64,000 nucleotides of DNA. Origin: Pseudoalteromonas sp. FUC4. GTDB lineage: Bacteria > Pseudomonadota > Gammaproteobacteria > Enterobacterales > Alteromonadaceae. The stretch covers positions 57,678 through 121,677 of the forward strand of contig NZ_SEUI01000001.1 of NCBI RefSeq assembly GCF_008370255.1, read 5' to 3'. Numbering within the stretch: the stretch's first letter is position 1; the number at the start of each line of letters is the position of its first letter. Below the pieces are notes generated by a model that saw nothing but the letters and a program-made list of their open reading frames with translations, did no database searches and was not told the DNA's origin. The position numbers and the translations under genes were made by a program. Below are positions 37,109 to 45,472 of this stretch, piece by piece.

Positions 37109-37310
37109 GCGAGGGAGTAGGCCCTCTGACTTAATAATTTTTGTTGATTAATATAAACCTAGTTGAACTTTAATTAGCTGGGATCTAATTAAGTTATTAT
37201 TAGAACATGGGTTTTTATTTAACCAACACGGATAGTCTACCTGTTTTTCATTGTTGTGGTGAAATGGCTTGTAAAGGAATGTAAATAGAATTGCTTTTTA
37301 TTTAGAAATT

Positions 37311-37347
37311 AATAACAAAGCCTTAATAATTCTAAGGCTTTGTTATT
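37311..37347 (-). terminator. Terminator after the Kef-type antiporter gene
   Basis: Perfect 15-bp stem AATAACAAAGCCTTA / TAAGGCTTTGTTATT with a seven-base loop. Confidence 0.8.
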
Positions 37348-37368
37348 TATAGACGTTATAAAAAGTGG

Positions 37369-38943
37369 TTATTCGTTAAATAGCTCTTGTTTAACGTGCT
37401 CTGCAAAACCACTACCTGCTTCTAAGTAAAAGTTATAAGTAGAATGAACACCCATTTCTTCTAGCTCTTTTTGTTGATCAGGGTAGTTTGCAATAGCTGT
37501 TACTTGGCCTTTATAACCAGAGGCTTGTAGCTGCTCTAACGCAAAAATATTTTGCATATGCTTTGGCATCGCAAGCATGACCATTTCTACTTGCGAATGA
37601 TTTACTCGTTGCCAAAAGTCAGGATCTGTTGCATCAGCAATTAAGACGTTGCGGCCTCTGTTAACGTGCTTATCTACCACCTCAGGTTTTATATCTATAC
37701 CTGCAACAACATTTGGGTGAGTCGCGTTAATAGTCTCATACGCACCAGTACCAATACGTCCCATTCCAAAAATGACTATTTTAGTATCGTTTAGGTTAAC
37801 GGGTAGCTCTTCAGCTAAACGAGTTTTGCTTTCAAACTTTAATAGCCACTGCTCTATTTTTACGTATAACTCATTTGAGCGCTTATTTAACGGTGAGGCA
37901 ATTACAAAGGTAATAGAAACTGCAATTGCCATTACAGCGAGCCACTCCGAAGTGATCATGCCAGTGCTAGCTGCTACTGCACATACAATTAACCCAAATT
38001 CACTGTAGTTAGATAAACTAAAGGCGGTAAGTAATGATGTACGCGCGCGTAGTTTGAATATATTTGTGAACACATAATAAAGCGCTATTTTAATAGGTAA
38101 AACTAAAACAAGTATAATAGCAACGATTAATGAGCTAGTGGTTAGCTCTGCGCTCAAGCCAATACTTAAGAAAAAACCAACTAATAATATGTCTTTTAAA
38201 TTAAGCAGAGATTTTGATAGCTCACCTGCCTTTTTGTGAGGGGCAAACATCATTCCTATTATTAGTGCACCTAAATCGCCTTTTAGGCCTGCAAATTCAA
38301 ATGCATGATAACCAGCAACTAAAGCAAAGAAAAAACCAAATAATGGTAATAGTTCACCATGTTTAGAGCGATTTAATACGCCATACATGACAGGTCGTAA
38401 TAAAGGCAGAGCAATTATTAATGCAATTGCCCACACATTTGGAATTTTACCTGTACTAATCGCTAAAAAGATAACTGCAAAGATATCTTGCATGACTAGT
38501 ATACCAATGGCTATTTTACCGTGAAGGCTTGCCATTTCTCCGCGTTCTTCAAGCACTTTTACTGCAAATACAGTACTTGAAAAACTAAGTGCAAACCCAA
38601 CTAATAAAGCACTTTGCCAACTTAAATCAATAAACAGTGGAATGGCGAAAACACCAAGCAATAACATAAAGCCACTAAAAAGCGCACTGCTAAAAATAAT
38701 ATGCAATGTTGCAGGCGCCCACACTTGGGGTTTAATTAAACTGTTTACCTTTAGCTTTAAACCAATACTAAAAAGAAGAAGGGTTACGCCAAGTGCTGCT
38801 ATTGTATCGAGCAACTCTGTACTTTTATAACCCGATAAATTTAAAGCAAAACCTGCTAATAAAAATCCAATAAGAGGAGGCAGCTTTAACTGATAAACAG
38901 CAAAACCACACACAAACGCGGCGGCAAAATAGATTAGTTCCAT
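37369..38943 (-). CDS. Kef-type monovalent cation:proton antiporter (CPA2) with TrkA-N domain
   Basis: 524 residues: a CPA2 membrane domain (1 to about 375; 12-13 helices, with LKLPPLIGFLLAGFALN, the ion-binding region AGLKGDLGALIIGMMFA) and a cytosolic nucleotide-binding TrkA-N domain (about 395-515, KIVIFGMGRIGTGAYE, ending ATDPDFW). Exchanges potassium or sodium for protons. No KefF/KefG-type quinone reductase gene is adjacent, which argues against a glutathione-gated Kef system proper. ATG at 38943 chosen; a GTG five codons upstream is possible. Confidence 0.9.
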   Translation of the reverse strand: MELIYFAAAFVCGFAVYQLKLPPLIGFLLAGFALNLSGYKSTELLDTIAALGVTLLLFSIGLKLKVNSLIKPQVWAPATLHIIFSSALFSGFMLLLGVFAIPLFIDLSWQSALLVGFALSFSSTVFAVKVLEERGEMASLHGKIAIGILVMQDIFAVIFLAISTGKIPNVWAIALIIALPLLRPVMYGVLNRSKHGELLPLFGFFFALVAGYHAFEFAGLKGDLGALIIGMMFAPHKKAGELSKSLLNLKDILLVGFFLSIGLSAELTTSSLIVAIILVLVLPIKIALYYVFTNIFKLRARTSLLTAFSLSNYSEFGLIVCAVAASTGMITSEWLAVMAIAVSITFVIASPLNKRSNELYVKIEQWLLKFESKTRLAEELPVNLNDTKIVIFGMGRIGTGAYETINATHPNVVAGIDIKPEVVDKHVNRGRNVLIADATDPDFWQRVNHSQVEMVMLAMPKHMQNIFALEQLQASGYKGQVTAIANYPDQQKELEEMGVHSTYNFYLEAGSGFAEHVKQELFNE

Positions 38944-39209
38944 AATTCTTAATATCACTTCATTTGGGGTTTCAGTGTAACGAAAAATTTATACCATTGA
39001 AAATAAAAATAGACCTAAAAATGAACGCGTCTAATCAAATACTTGCCTAGCTGTGTATAAAAAATGCGCATCAAACATACATTTAATCGTAAATAGTATG
39101 TAAATAACATTTTTTCACTGACATTGGCTTTTAAATATGGTTAAGATGCGATAACGAAGAAGTTTAAGCGAGAGCAAATAATAGAGCCGCTCAGCTTAAG
39201 GAGAAATAT

Positions 39210-39953
39210 ATGTTTAAAAAGATTTTAGCGTCGGTAGGTATTGGTGCTGCAAAAGTAGATACTGTTTTAGAGACTGAACACCTACAACCTGGTCAGCTTT
39301 TTAACGCACAAATAGTCATTACCGCAGGTGATGTTAGCCAAGATATTGCAGGCTTAGATTTATTACTTATGACCCGTGTTAAAGCGGCAGGTGATGATGG
39401 CGATTATTTTACCAATCATGTGATTGACCAATGGCGAATTACCGATATAGGTACAATTGAACCGGGCGAAGTTAAAAGTATCCCTTTTGAAGCACGCCTT
39501 CATTCTGAAACACCTATTACAGAAATTAATGCAGGCTACAATCAATCTCATGTGTGGCTTGAAACAGGTTTAGATATTGATTTAGCACTTGATCCGAGCG
39601 ATAAAGACCATTTACATATTTACCCTAATGAAGCTGTTAAAACGTGCATGCAGGCGATGGAAAAGCTAGGTTTTAGCTTAATGAAGGCTGATGTAGAAAA
39701 AGGTCATTTGCGCGCTTCTACATTTCAATCGTTATCGGGCTGTTATCAGGAGCTTGAATATAAACCAAATAGCCGTAGTTTATTTGGCATTCAAGAGATT
39801 GAGTTGTCATTTGTTCCAGAGGCACATAAAACACATGTGCTCATAGAACTAGACAGAGCCTTTAGAGGCGATGGTTATGTAGATTTAACCATAGAGCATG
39901 ACCACGTGAATGTATCGCAGTTGTGCGACCAACTAGAGCGTTTATTTGCTTAA
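39210..39953 (+). CDS. Spo0M-family (sporulation-control-like) protein
   Basis: 247 residues with the SpoOM pattern: MFKKILASVGIGAAKVDTVLETEHLQPGQ, HVIDQWRITDIGTIEPGEVKSIPFE and the later EKGHLRASTFQSLSGCYQELEY. Arrestin-like beta fold by family. Named after a Bacillus protein that affects sporulation; in non-sporulating bacteria its role is unknown. Excellent ribosome site (AAGGAGA). Single gene between the antiporter and an acetyltransferase. Confidence 0.87.
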   Translation: MFKKILASVGIGAAKVDTVLETEHLQPGQLFNAQIVITAGDVSQDIAGLDLLLMTRVKAAGDDGDYFTNHVIDQWRITDIGTIEPGEVKSIPFEARLHSETPITEINAGYNQSHVWLETGLDIDLALDPSDKDHLHIYPNEAVKTCMQAMEKLGFSLMKADVEKGHLRASTFQSLSGCYQELEYKPNSRSLFGIQEIELSFVPEAHKTHVLIELDRAFRGDGYVDLTIEHDHVNVSQLCDQLERLFA

Positions 39954-39981
39954 TATAAGTTAACAAGTGAATAATATTATT

Positions 39982-40003
39982 AAACCCGGCCTAGGCTGGG
40001 TTT
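39982..40003 (+). terminator. Terminator after the Spo0M-like gene
   Basis: AAACCCGGCC / GGCTGGGTTT (one mismatch) around TA, followed by a short T-rich tract. Confidence 0.65.
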
Positions 40004-40022
40004 ATTGTTTATAGGATTTAAA

Positions 40023-40472
40023 ATGCAATTTAAATGTGAGCAGTTTAATGCTTTAGATGCGCATACTCTTTTTACTATTATGCGAGGACGTGTGGACGTA
40101 TTTGTTGTAGAGCAGGCATGTCCTTATCCTGAACTTGATGATGTAGATATAGCTTTAAATACACAGCATCTATATACATTAGGCAGCGGGCAGCTACACA
40201 CTTATGCGCGATGCTATGAAAAAAATGAGCAATACAGCGCAATAGGGCGCGTGCTGGTAAGTAAAAGTGCGCGTGGCAAAGGCGACGCCACTTTACTTGT
40301 AAGTAAAGCAATAGAATGCTGTAAAGAACTGTGGCCTGAGCGAGATATTTATATTGGCGCACAAACCTACTTACTTGATTTTTACCGCTCTTTTGGCTTT
40401 GAAGATTACAAAAGTGAATATCTAGAAGACGGCATACCTCATCAAGATATGATTTTAAAACTCACTCAATAA
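40023..40472 (+). CDS. ElaA-like GNAT acetyltransferase
   Basis: 149 residues of the GNAT fold: the ElaA-type start (FNALDAHTLFTIMRGRVDVFVVEQACPYPELDDVD) with the shared RxxVFVVEQ block, the acetyl-CoA loop AIGRVLVSKSARGKGDATLLV (residues about 84-104) and a YRSFGFE ending. Substrate unknown. The ATG at 40023 has AGGA upstream and is favoured over a TTG six codons earlier. Converges with the symporter gene. Confidence 0.88.
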   Translation: MQFKCEQFNALDAHTLFTIMRGRVDVFVVEQACPYPELDDVDIALNTQHLYTLGSGQLHTYARCYEKNEQYSAIGRVLVSKSARGKGDATLLVSKAIECCKELWPERDIYIGAQTYLLDFYRSFGFEDYKSEYLEDGIPHQDMILKLTQ

Positions 40473-40491
40473 ATCCAATTTAAGCAGCTAT

Positions 40492-40520
40492 AAAAAAGCC
40501 CATTAATGTGGGCTATTTTA
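40492..40520. terminator. Bidirectional terminator between the acetyltransferase and symporter genes
   Basis: Stem AGCCCATTAATGTGGGCT region (AGCCCA / TGGGCT with AT-rich loop). The A-run on the left gives a long T-run on the minus strand, so it suits the symporter transcript best. Confidence 0.75.
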
Positions 40521-40551
40521 ATTTAAAACTATTTTAAGGCTGAGGTATCAT

Positions 40552-41907
40552 TTAGCTCAATAGTGAGTGTAAAAACACCATACCAATAGCCAGTGGACAT
40601 ACAAACTTGGTATACCAAGGCCATATTTTCCAAAACAGTGTATTGTGAACCTCTGGATTACCCTCTTGAATTGCTTTTAGTAATGAGCCTCTATACCAAA
40701 TCCAGCCTACAAATATACAACACATAAGGCCAAGTAAAGGCTGAGCTACTTTTGTAGTGAGAGTGATTACTAAGCCAAATAAGCTGCTAAGGTTACACAC
40801 AATTGTAATGCTGACGACAGCGATTAGCGCCCCAATTAACCACGTTGCTTGAACGCGTTTCATCCCAAAGCGCTCTACGGTGTATGATACTGGCGCCTCT
40901 AACATTGAAATAGATGATGTTAAAGCGGCAATACTCATTAACGCAAAAAATGAAAAACCCACAAACAGACCTACGTCGCCCATTCCATCAAATAAAGCGG
41001 GGAGTACCTGAAACACTAATGTATCTTCAGAGAGCAGCTTACCCGTTGTGGCCGAGAATATTTCAACGCCTTGTGCTTGTGCTACGTACATTGCTGGGAT
41101 GATCAGTAAGCCTGCAACAAAAGCAATAAATACGTCAATAAGGGTTACATACGCGCCTAAAGAAACGAGGTTTTCTTTTTTACTAATGTACGAGCCGTAA
41201 ATAATCATTACGCTAGTGCCAAGCGATAATGAGAAGAAAGCTTGCCCTAATGCACTTACTAATAGTTTTGCGTCAAAAATAGATGAAAAGTCAGGGACTA
41301 AGTAGGCTTTTAAGCCTTCCATAGCACCATTTTGCGTCATTACGTAAGCAATAAGTGCAAATAAAATGCCTAAAAGTGCAGGCATTAAACGCTTAGACCA
41401 CTTCTCAATACCGTTTTCAACGCCTCTACTTATAATGGCGACAGTTAGAACGATAAAGATCATGGTGAATATAATATTTCGAGTAAGTGATTGCTCGCTT
41501 AACCATGTAGATGCTGTGTTGGCACCAACTAAAGTGGCTATGGGTTCAGCTGTGGCGCTGAGCATCCAACCGGCAACAATGGCGTAAAAGCTTAGTATAA
41601 AGCCAGCGCATAAAATACCGCCAAAACCAACAGCAAAGGCAAAGTGTTTTTGCCATGGCTTATTAGATATTTTTTGAAGAGATGACACTGCGTTTGCTTG
41701 GCCATGACGTCCAATCATAAGTTCAGCCATTAAAGCGGGGTAGGCTAAAAAGAACGCAAGCACTAAATATGCGACTAAAAATGCAGCACCGCCATTACTG
41801 GCTGTTTGTGTAGGGAATCCCCAAATATTGCCCAAACCAACGGCAGAACCCGCGGCGGCCATAATAAAACCAAAGCGAGAGCTAAACTCGCCTCTAACTG
41901 CGCTCAT
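40552..41907 (-). CDS. Sodium:neurotransmitter-symporter family (SNF/LeuT) transporter
   Basis: 451 residues, about 11-12 membrane helices, with the LeuT-fold start FSSRFGFIMAAAGSAVGLGNIWGFP, where the broken helix 1 binds sodium and substrate. The later helices (SLSLGTSVMIIYGSYI and the FALMSIAALTSSISMLE block) also fit. Prokaryotic members import amino acids with sodium; substrate unknown. The ATG at 41907 is used because it yields the normal start; the 29 residues encoded upstream are not family-like. Confidence 0.92.
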   Translation of the reverse strand: MSAVRGEFSSRFGFIMAAAGSAVGLGNIWGFPTQTASNGGAAFLVAYLVLAFFLAYPALMAELMIGRHGQANAVSSLQKISNKPWQKHFAFAVGFGGILCAGFILSFYAIVAGWMLSATAEPIATLVGANTASTWLSEQSLTRNIIFTMIFIVLTVAIISRGVENGIEKWSKRLMPALLGILFALIAYVMTQNGAMEGLKAYLVPDFSSIFDAKLLVSALGQAFFSLSLGTSVMIIYGSYISKKENLVSLGAYVTLIDVFIAFVAGLLIIPAMYVAQAQGVEIFSATTGKLLSEDTLVFQVLPALFDGMGDVGLFVGFSFFALMSIAALTSSISMLEAPVSYTVERFGMKRVQATWLIGALIAVVSITIVCNLSSLFGLVITLTTKVAQPLLGLMCCIFVGWIWYRGSLLKAIQEGNPEVHNTLFWKIWPWYTKFVCPLAIGMVFLHSLLS

Positions 41908-42111
41908 ATTATTGTACTTCTCTATTGTGTGACGGCGGTGACAATCTACTGGAAATGTAAAAAAATAAAAAGTGCTTATTTGCTGATCTAGCACAAATTA
42001 ATAAGTAAAGTGTATGTTATAACCATCGATTTTAATTGTTGTTATTAAGTCGTTTAAAATAACGAGTTGATTTTGTTTAATAATTGTTAATTACAGTCTG
42101 TAACTATTGCT

Positions 42112-43404
42112 TTACGGATTATGGTGCTGTGCAATAGTGAGGGTAAAGCACGCACCACCTAGCTGGGTGCTTTTAGTTACTTTAACGCTGCCATGATGCC
42201 AATCAGCTACTTTGGTAACAATGGCTAAGCCAAGGCCATAACTTTTATCGGCTCTGTTACGGTGGTCTTCCTCTCTAAAAAATGGGCTAAATACGTTACT
42301 AAAGTTTTCTTGTGCGATACCTGGGCCGTCGTCTTCTACCGTTATTATAAGCTGTTGCTCGTGTAACCTTGCACTGAGGTAAATATGTTGGTTTGCGAAA
42401 TCACATGCGTTAGTTAATAAATTAGTAATTGCACGAGCCAACCAGTGAAGATCTGCATTTATTATTTTATCTGTACTATTGAGTTGTACGTTGAGCATTT
42501 GCATTTCAAGTTTTGGTGCAAGTTGAACTAAAATATCTTCAAGGTAGGATTTAATATTGGTTGATGAATAGGTCAGTTTGTTCGCGTTTTGTTCTAAAGT
42601 AGCAAATGCTAAATAGCTACTAAGCATCGATTCCATATGATCTAAATCGTTCTCCATACGGATTAAATACTGTTTTATTTTTTGCTCATCATGGCTATCT
42701 AATGCCGCATCTAAACCAAATCGCAGGCACGCGATAGGGGTACGTATGTCGTGAGACAAGCTTGAGGCCATTAGTTTGTTTTCGGCGACAAGTTTCTCTA
42801 TTTGGCTAGCCATGCGGTTAAAAGTAAGTTCTACGTCTTTTATATAGGTAAAGTGCGATACTTTTATTCGGGCTTGAACATTACCTGAGGCAAACTTTTT
42901 AGCGGCTTCGTTTAAGACAGTCAGCCGTTTAGCTAAAGGGGCGATAATAAACCCCATAAATACACATAAGCCTGCGTAAAATAGTAGAGTTAATATAATG
43001 TCGTTATGCTGCTCGCTATCAAAGATTTTATCTAAACGCATTGATAAGTGAAAAGGATTTAAAACGTCGCTACTATAGAGCATATAAAAGCCTTGCTGAT
43101 CCTCTAAAATCAGCCCACCTGGCGTGTGCATTTGTAACAATAGCGAAGGTGGTAAAGCGAGTGACTCATTTGGCTTGTAGTCAATTAAAACATCAAACTC
43201 TCGGGCTAGTTGTTTCACATAATCGCTGCGCTCAGATGTAGGTATGTTAGCTAATTGCTTATTAAAACCCATGATCATTTTACTTTGCTGACTAAATTCA
43301 TCTTGTGGGGTATGCGCTTGTTGACTAAAAGCATCAATAAGCCAGCCCAATACCACAATAGATAAAAGTGCACTGCCTAGAAGCGATATATAAAACTTTT
43401 TCAT
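42112..43404 (-). CDS. Sensor histidine kinase (module 2)
   Basis: 430 residues: helix 1 (about 6-24), periplasmic loop (about 30-130), helix 2 (about 137-157), HAMP (158-215, APLAKRLTVLNEAAKKFASGN), H-box SLSHDIRTPIACL, N-box NLLTNACDFA and G-boxes DDGPGIA and SYGLGLAIV. All catalytic boxes are intact. Same position and organisation as the kinase at 35457-36704 but with little obvious similarity in the periplasmic loop. Starts 20 bases after the response regulator stop. Confidence 0.92.
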   Translation of the reverse strand: MKKFYISLLGSALLSIVVLGWLIDAFSQQAHTPQDEFSQQSKMIMGFNKQLANIPTSERSDYVKQLAREFDVLIDYKPNESLALPPSLLLQMHTPGGLILEDQQGFYMLYSSDVLNPFHLSMRLDKIFDSEQHNDIILTLLFYAGLCVFMGFIIAPLAKRLTVLNEAAKKFASGNVQARIKVSHFTYIKDVELTFNRMASQIEKLVAENKLMASSLSHDIRTPIACLRFGLDAALDSHDEQKIKQYLIRMENDLDHMESMLSSYLAFATLEQNANKLTYSSTNIKSYLEDILVQLAPKLEMQMLNVQLNSTDKIINADLHWLARAITNLLTNACDFANQHIYLSARLHEQQLIITVEDDGPGIAQENFSNVFSPFFREEDHRNRADKSYGLGLAIVTKVADWHHGSVKVTKSTQLGGACFTLTIAQHHNP

Positions 43405-43423
43405 TTATTTATTCATCGCTCTA

Positions 43424-44128
43424 TTACCACGCGGTAGAAACAAGTAAATAGCCACGTCCCCAAATGGTTTTAATTTTTTCAGGGTTTTGTGGGTCATCAT
43501 TAAATTTTTTACGAAGTGCAGAAATAAGTACATCAACACTTCTATCAAGCCCGTCGTACTCTCTACCTTTCGTCGCTTTAAATACGGCATCGCGTGAGAC
43601 AACTTGACCTGCATTACTTGCAAGGTAGTGTAATAATAGATATTCGGCGCTTGATATGTTTACATCTTGCTCGTTAAGGGTCACATTTCTTGATTCGGTA
43701 TTAATACTAAGCGCACCAACTTGAATAACGCTTTGGCTAACCTGTGGCTTATTTGGCTCATTGTTTTGACGCAGTGCTGCTTTTATGCGCGCTAGCAATG
43801 CACGTGGACGCACCGGTTTCATTATGTAGTCGCTTGCGCCAACTTCTAAACCAATAACTTCATCCATCTCTTCATCGCGTGCGGTGAGCATTATAATAGG
43901 CGAATTATAAAAGCTACGAAGCTCTCTACATACGCTGATACCATCTTGCCCCGGGAGCATAATATCAAGGAGTACAATATTTGGATTTAACGTTTTGACC
44001 TGGCTAACAACTTCGTCACCACGATGACAAACATGCGTTGTATAGCCTTGCTCTGTTAAATATTCAGCAACCCATTGCGCTAGTGATGCATCGTCTTCAA
44101 CAAGTAAAATAGTCCCGTAGTTATCCAT
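43424..44128 (-). CDS. OmpR-family response regulator (module 2, RstA-like)
   Basis: 234 residues: receiver with VEDD pocket, phospho-acceptor Asp in IVLLDIMLPGQDG, LTARDEE and IMKPVRPRALLARI, followed by a winged-helix domain (YDGLDRSVDVLISALRKKF, KIKTIWGRGYLL). Clearly similar to the regulator of module 1, including the shared endings VSTAW/VSDAW and the YDGLDR(S/T)VDV helix, but divergent enough that the pair is an old duplication. 24 bases after the DUF3019 gene. Confidence 0.93.
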   Translation of the reverse strand: MDNYGTILLVEDDASLAQWVAEYLTEQGYTTHVCHRGDEVVSQVKTLNPNIVLLDIMLPGQDGISVCRELRSFYNSPIIMLTARDEEMDEVIGLEVGASDYIMKPVRPRALLARIKAALRQNNEPNKPQVSQSVIQVGALSINTESRNVTLNEQDVNISSAEYLLLHYLASNAGQVVSRDAVFKATKGREYDGLDRSVDVLISALRKKFNDDPQNPEKIKTIWGRGYLLVSTAW

Positions 44129-44152
44129 AAAATATCCCTAATGCGATTGGTA

Positions 44153-44536
44153 TTAAAATAGTCGCCAGCGGCGTTTTTTTTGTCTGTTTTGATAAACCCA
44201 TTGTAGTTTTACTTCTGCTGTACTGATGACTTTGGATGTATTGCTATCAAATAGTTCAAATGAAATACTTTGCTGTGAGTCAAAAGCATAATTAAAAGTA
44301 CCACTTTGTTGCTTTAGCCAACATTGCATAATGTACTTTGAAGTTGCATCGCGTAGGCAGTAATTACCAATGATAGGTTGCTCCCACGTAAGTGTGACAT
44401 CGGCATAGCAATTACGCCCTTCGCGCAGTGCAACACAAGTGTCGGGTAGTGCTATGAGTGCTTCAGGGGGCTCCTGCGCTTTAACAGTAAAGGTACTGGG
44501 AAAGATCAGTAATACCCAAATCCATCTAAAATACAT
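44153..44536 (-). CDS. Small secreted four-cysteine DUF3019 protein (module 2)
   Basis: 127 residues: signal peptide (1 to about 20, TVKA-Q), cysteines at 34, 43, 60 and 72 with nearly the same spacing as in the module 1 protein, MQCWLKQQSGTFNY and a basic tail (RQKKRRWRLF). Overlaps the end of the MipA-type gene by 11 bases, a strong sign of translational coupling. Function unknown; presumed periplasmic with two disulfides. Confidence 0.82.
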   Translation of the reverse strand: MYFRWIWVLLIFPSTFTVKAQEPPEALIALPDTCVALREGRNCYADVTLTWEQPIIGNYCLRDATSKYIMQCWLKQQSGTFNYAFDSQQSISFELFDSNTSKVISTAEVKLQWVYQNRQKKRRWRLF

Positions 44537-45383
44537 AACGTAGGCCTACCTTGGCTTTATGCTGATATCCTTGGGAAATAATGGGGCTGTCGTCAATTTC
44601 TTTTGAAAACCATGTAGTGAGCCAACCGGATAAAAACACCCAATCTTGGCTTATTGGATATTCAGCATGGAACTCAAAGATAATACTCGTACTGGCATTG
44701 CTGCTATAAATCGGGCGAAGGCTGGTGGCTTCATCGTTATCAATGCCAAAGTAATAATTGGTAAAATCGGCAGAGTAGGCGCTTAAACCAACACCAGATC
44801 TAAACTCCCAGTTTCGCCATGGCAAAATGTGGCTAAAAAAGCTATTTATAACCCAGCCATTATGAGCACCAGATACGTCATGAAGGTATTCAAAGGAGAA
44901 TTGTGAGTTTTCAAATCGGCGGGTGAGCCTAAGACCAACATCAAAATCGTAATTACGTTTCTTAATACCTTGAAGCTCTTTTATAACACCGTGGTTATAA
45001 AACCCGAGGCCTTTTTCGTCAAACCCGGCTTGAGTATTTGTGCCAAGTATATCTAAGCCCCAATCAAATTTATCTATAAGACTGTAACCAATTACAAGAC
45101 CACCGCTGAGTTGATTGTGATCAAAATCAAGATAAAATTTATCGTAAGAAACAGCAAGACTTAAATCAAGCTCAACGCCTTTATCGTAAGATTCGATACC
45201 GATTAGGTAGGAATCTTCAATATAAAAGCCCGCACCAGCACTCCAATCCCACGCAAAGCCTTGGGTTGGCTCTAACGTGTTATCGGCATAATAGCGGTTA
45301 CTTGCCATACTTGTGGTGCTAAAAATAAAGCAAAAAAGCAATGTTATGCTCACTAAAGTATGGTTAAGCAAAGTGTTTCTCAT
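44526..45383 (-). CDS. MipA/OmpV-family outer-membrane protein (module 2)
   Basis: 285 residues: signal peptide (1 to about 27, STTSMA-S), then a beta-barrel of the MipA/OmpV type (WDWSAGAGFYIEDSYLIGIESYDKGVELDLSLA in the N-terminal strands, FSFEYLHDVSGAHNGW in the middle, YSADFTNYYFGIDNDEA and the aromatic C-terminus KVGLRYVF). First gene of the second MipA-DUF3019-regulator-kinase operon. Only motif-level similarity to the module 1 barrel, so each probably sees a different signal (inference). Confidence 0.87.
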   Translation of the reverse strand: MRNTLLNHTLVSITLLFCFIFSTTSMASNRYYADNTLEPTQGFAWDWSAGAGFYIEDSYLIGIESYDKGVELDLSLAVSYDKFYLDFDHNQLSGGLVIGYSLIDKFDWGLDILGTNTQAGFDEKGLGFYNHGVIKELQGIKKRNYDFDVGLRLTRRFENSQFSFEYLHDVSGAHNGWVINSFFSHILPWRNWEFRSGVGLSAYSADFTNYYFGIDNDEATSLRPIYSSNASTSIIFEFHAEYPISQDWVFLSGWLTTWFSKEIDDSPIISQGYQHKAKVGLRYVF

Positions 45384-45472
45384 CCCTAAGGGCCTAATTA
45401 TTATTTGTTATTAAGCGTAGTATATTGTTAATTCGTCCCTTTAATCTGTAAAAAAATGTAGTAAGTATAAAT

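Larger units (their letters stand above)
37020..37368. other. Non-coding region between DUF3820 gene and Kef-type antiporter
   Basis: About 350 bases. Holds an inverted repeat (37073-37108), a second small dyad GAGGG/CCCTC at 37111-37126 with a downstream T-rich stretch, and the antiporter terminator (37311-37347). The first two could be part of a small RNA or of an untranslated leader of the DUF3820 gene. No open frame of note. Confidence 0.45.
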
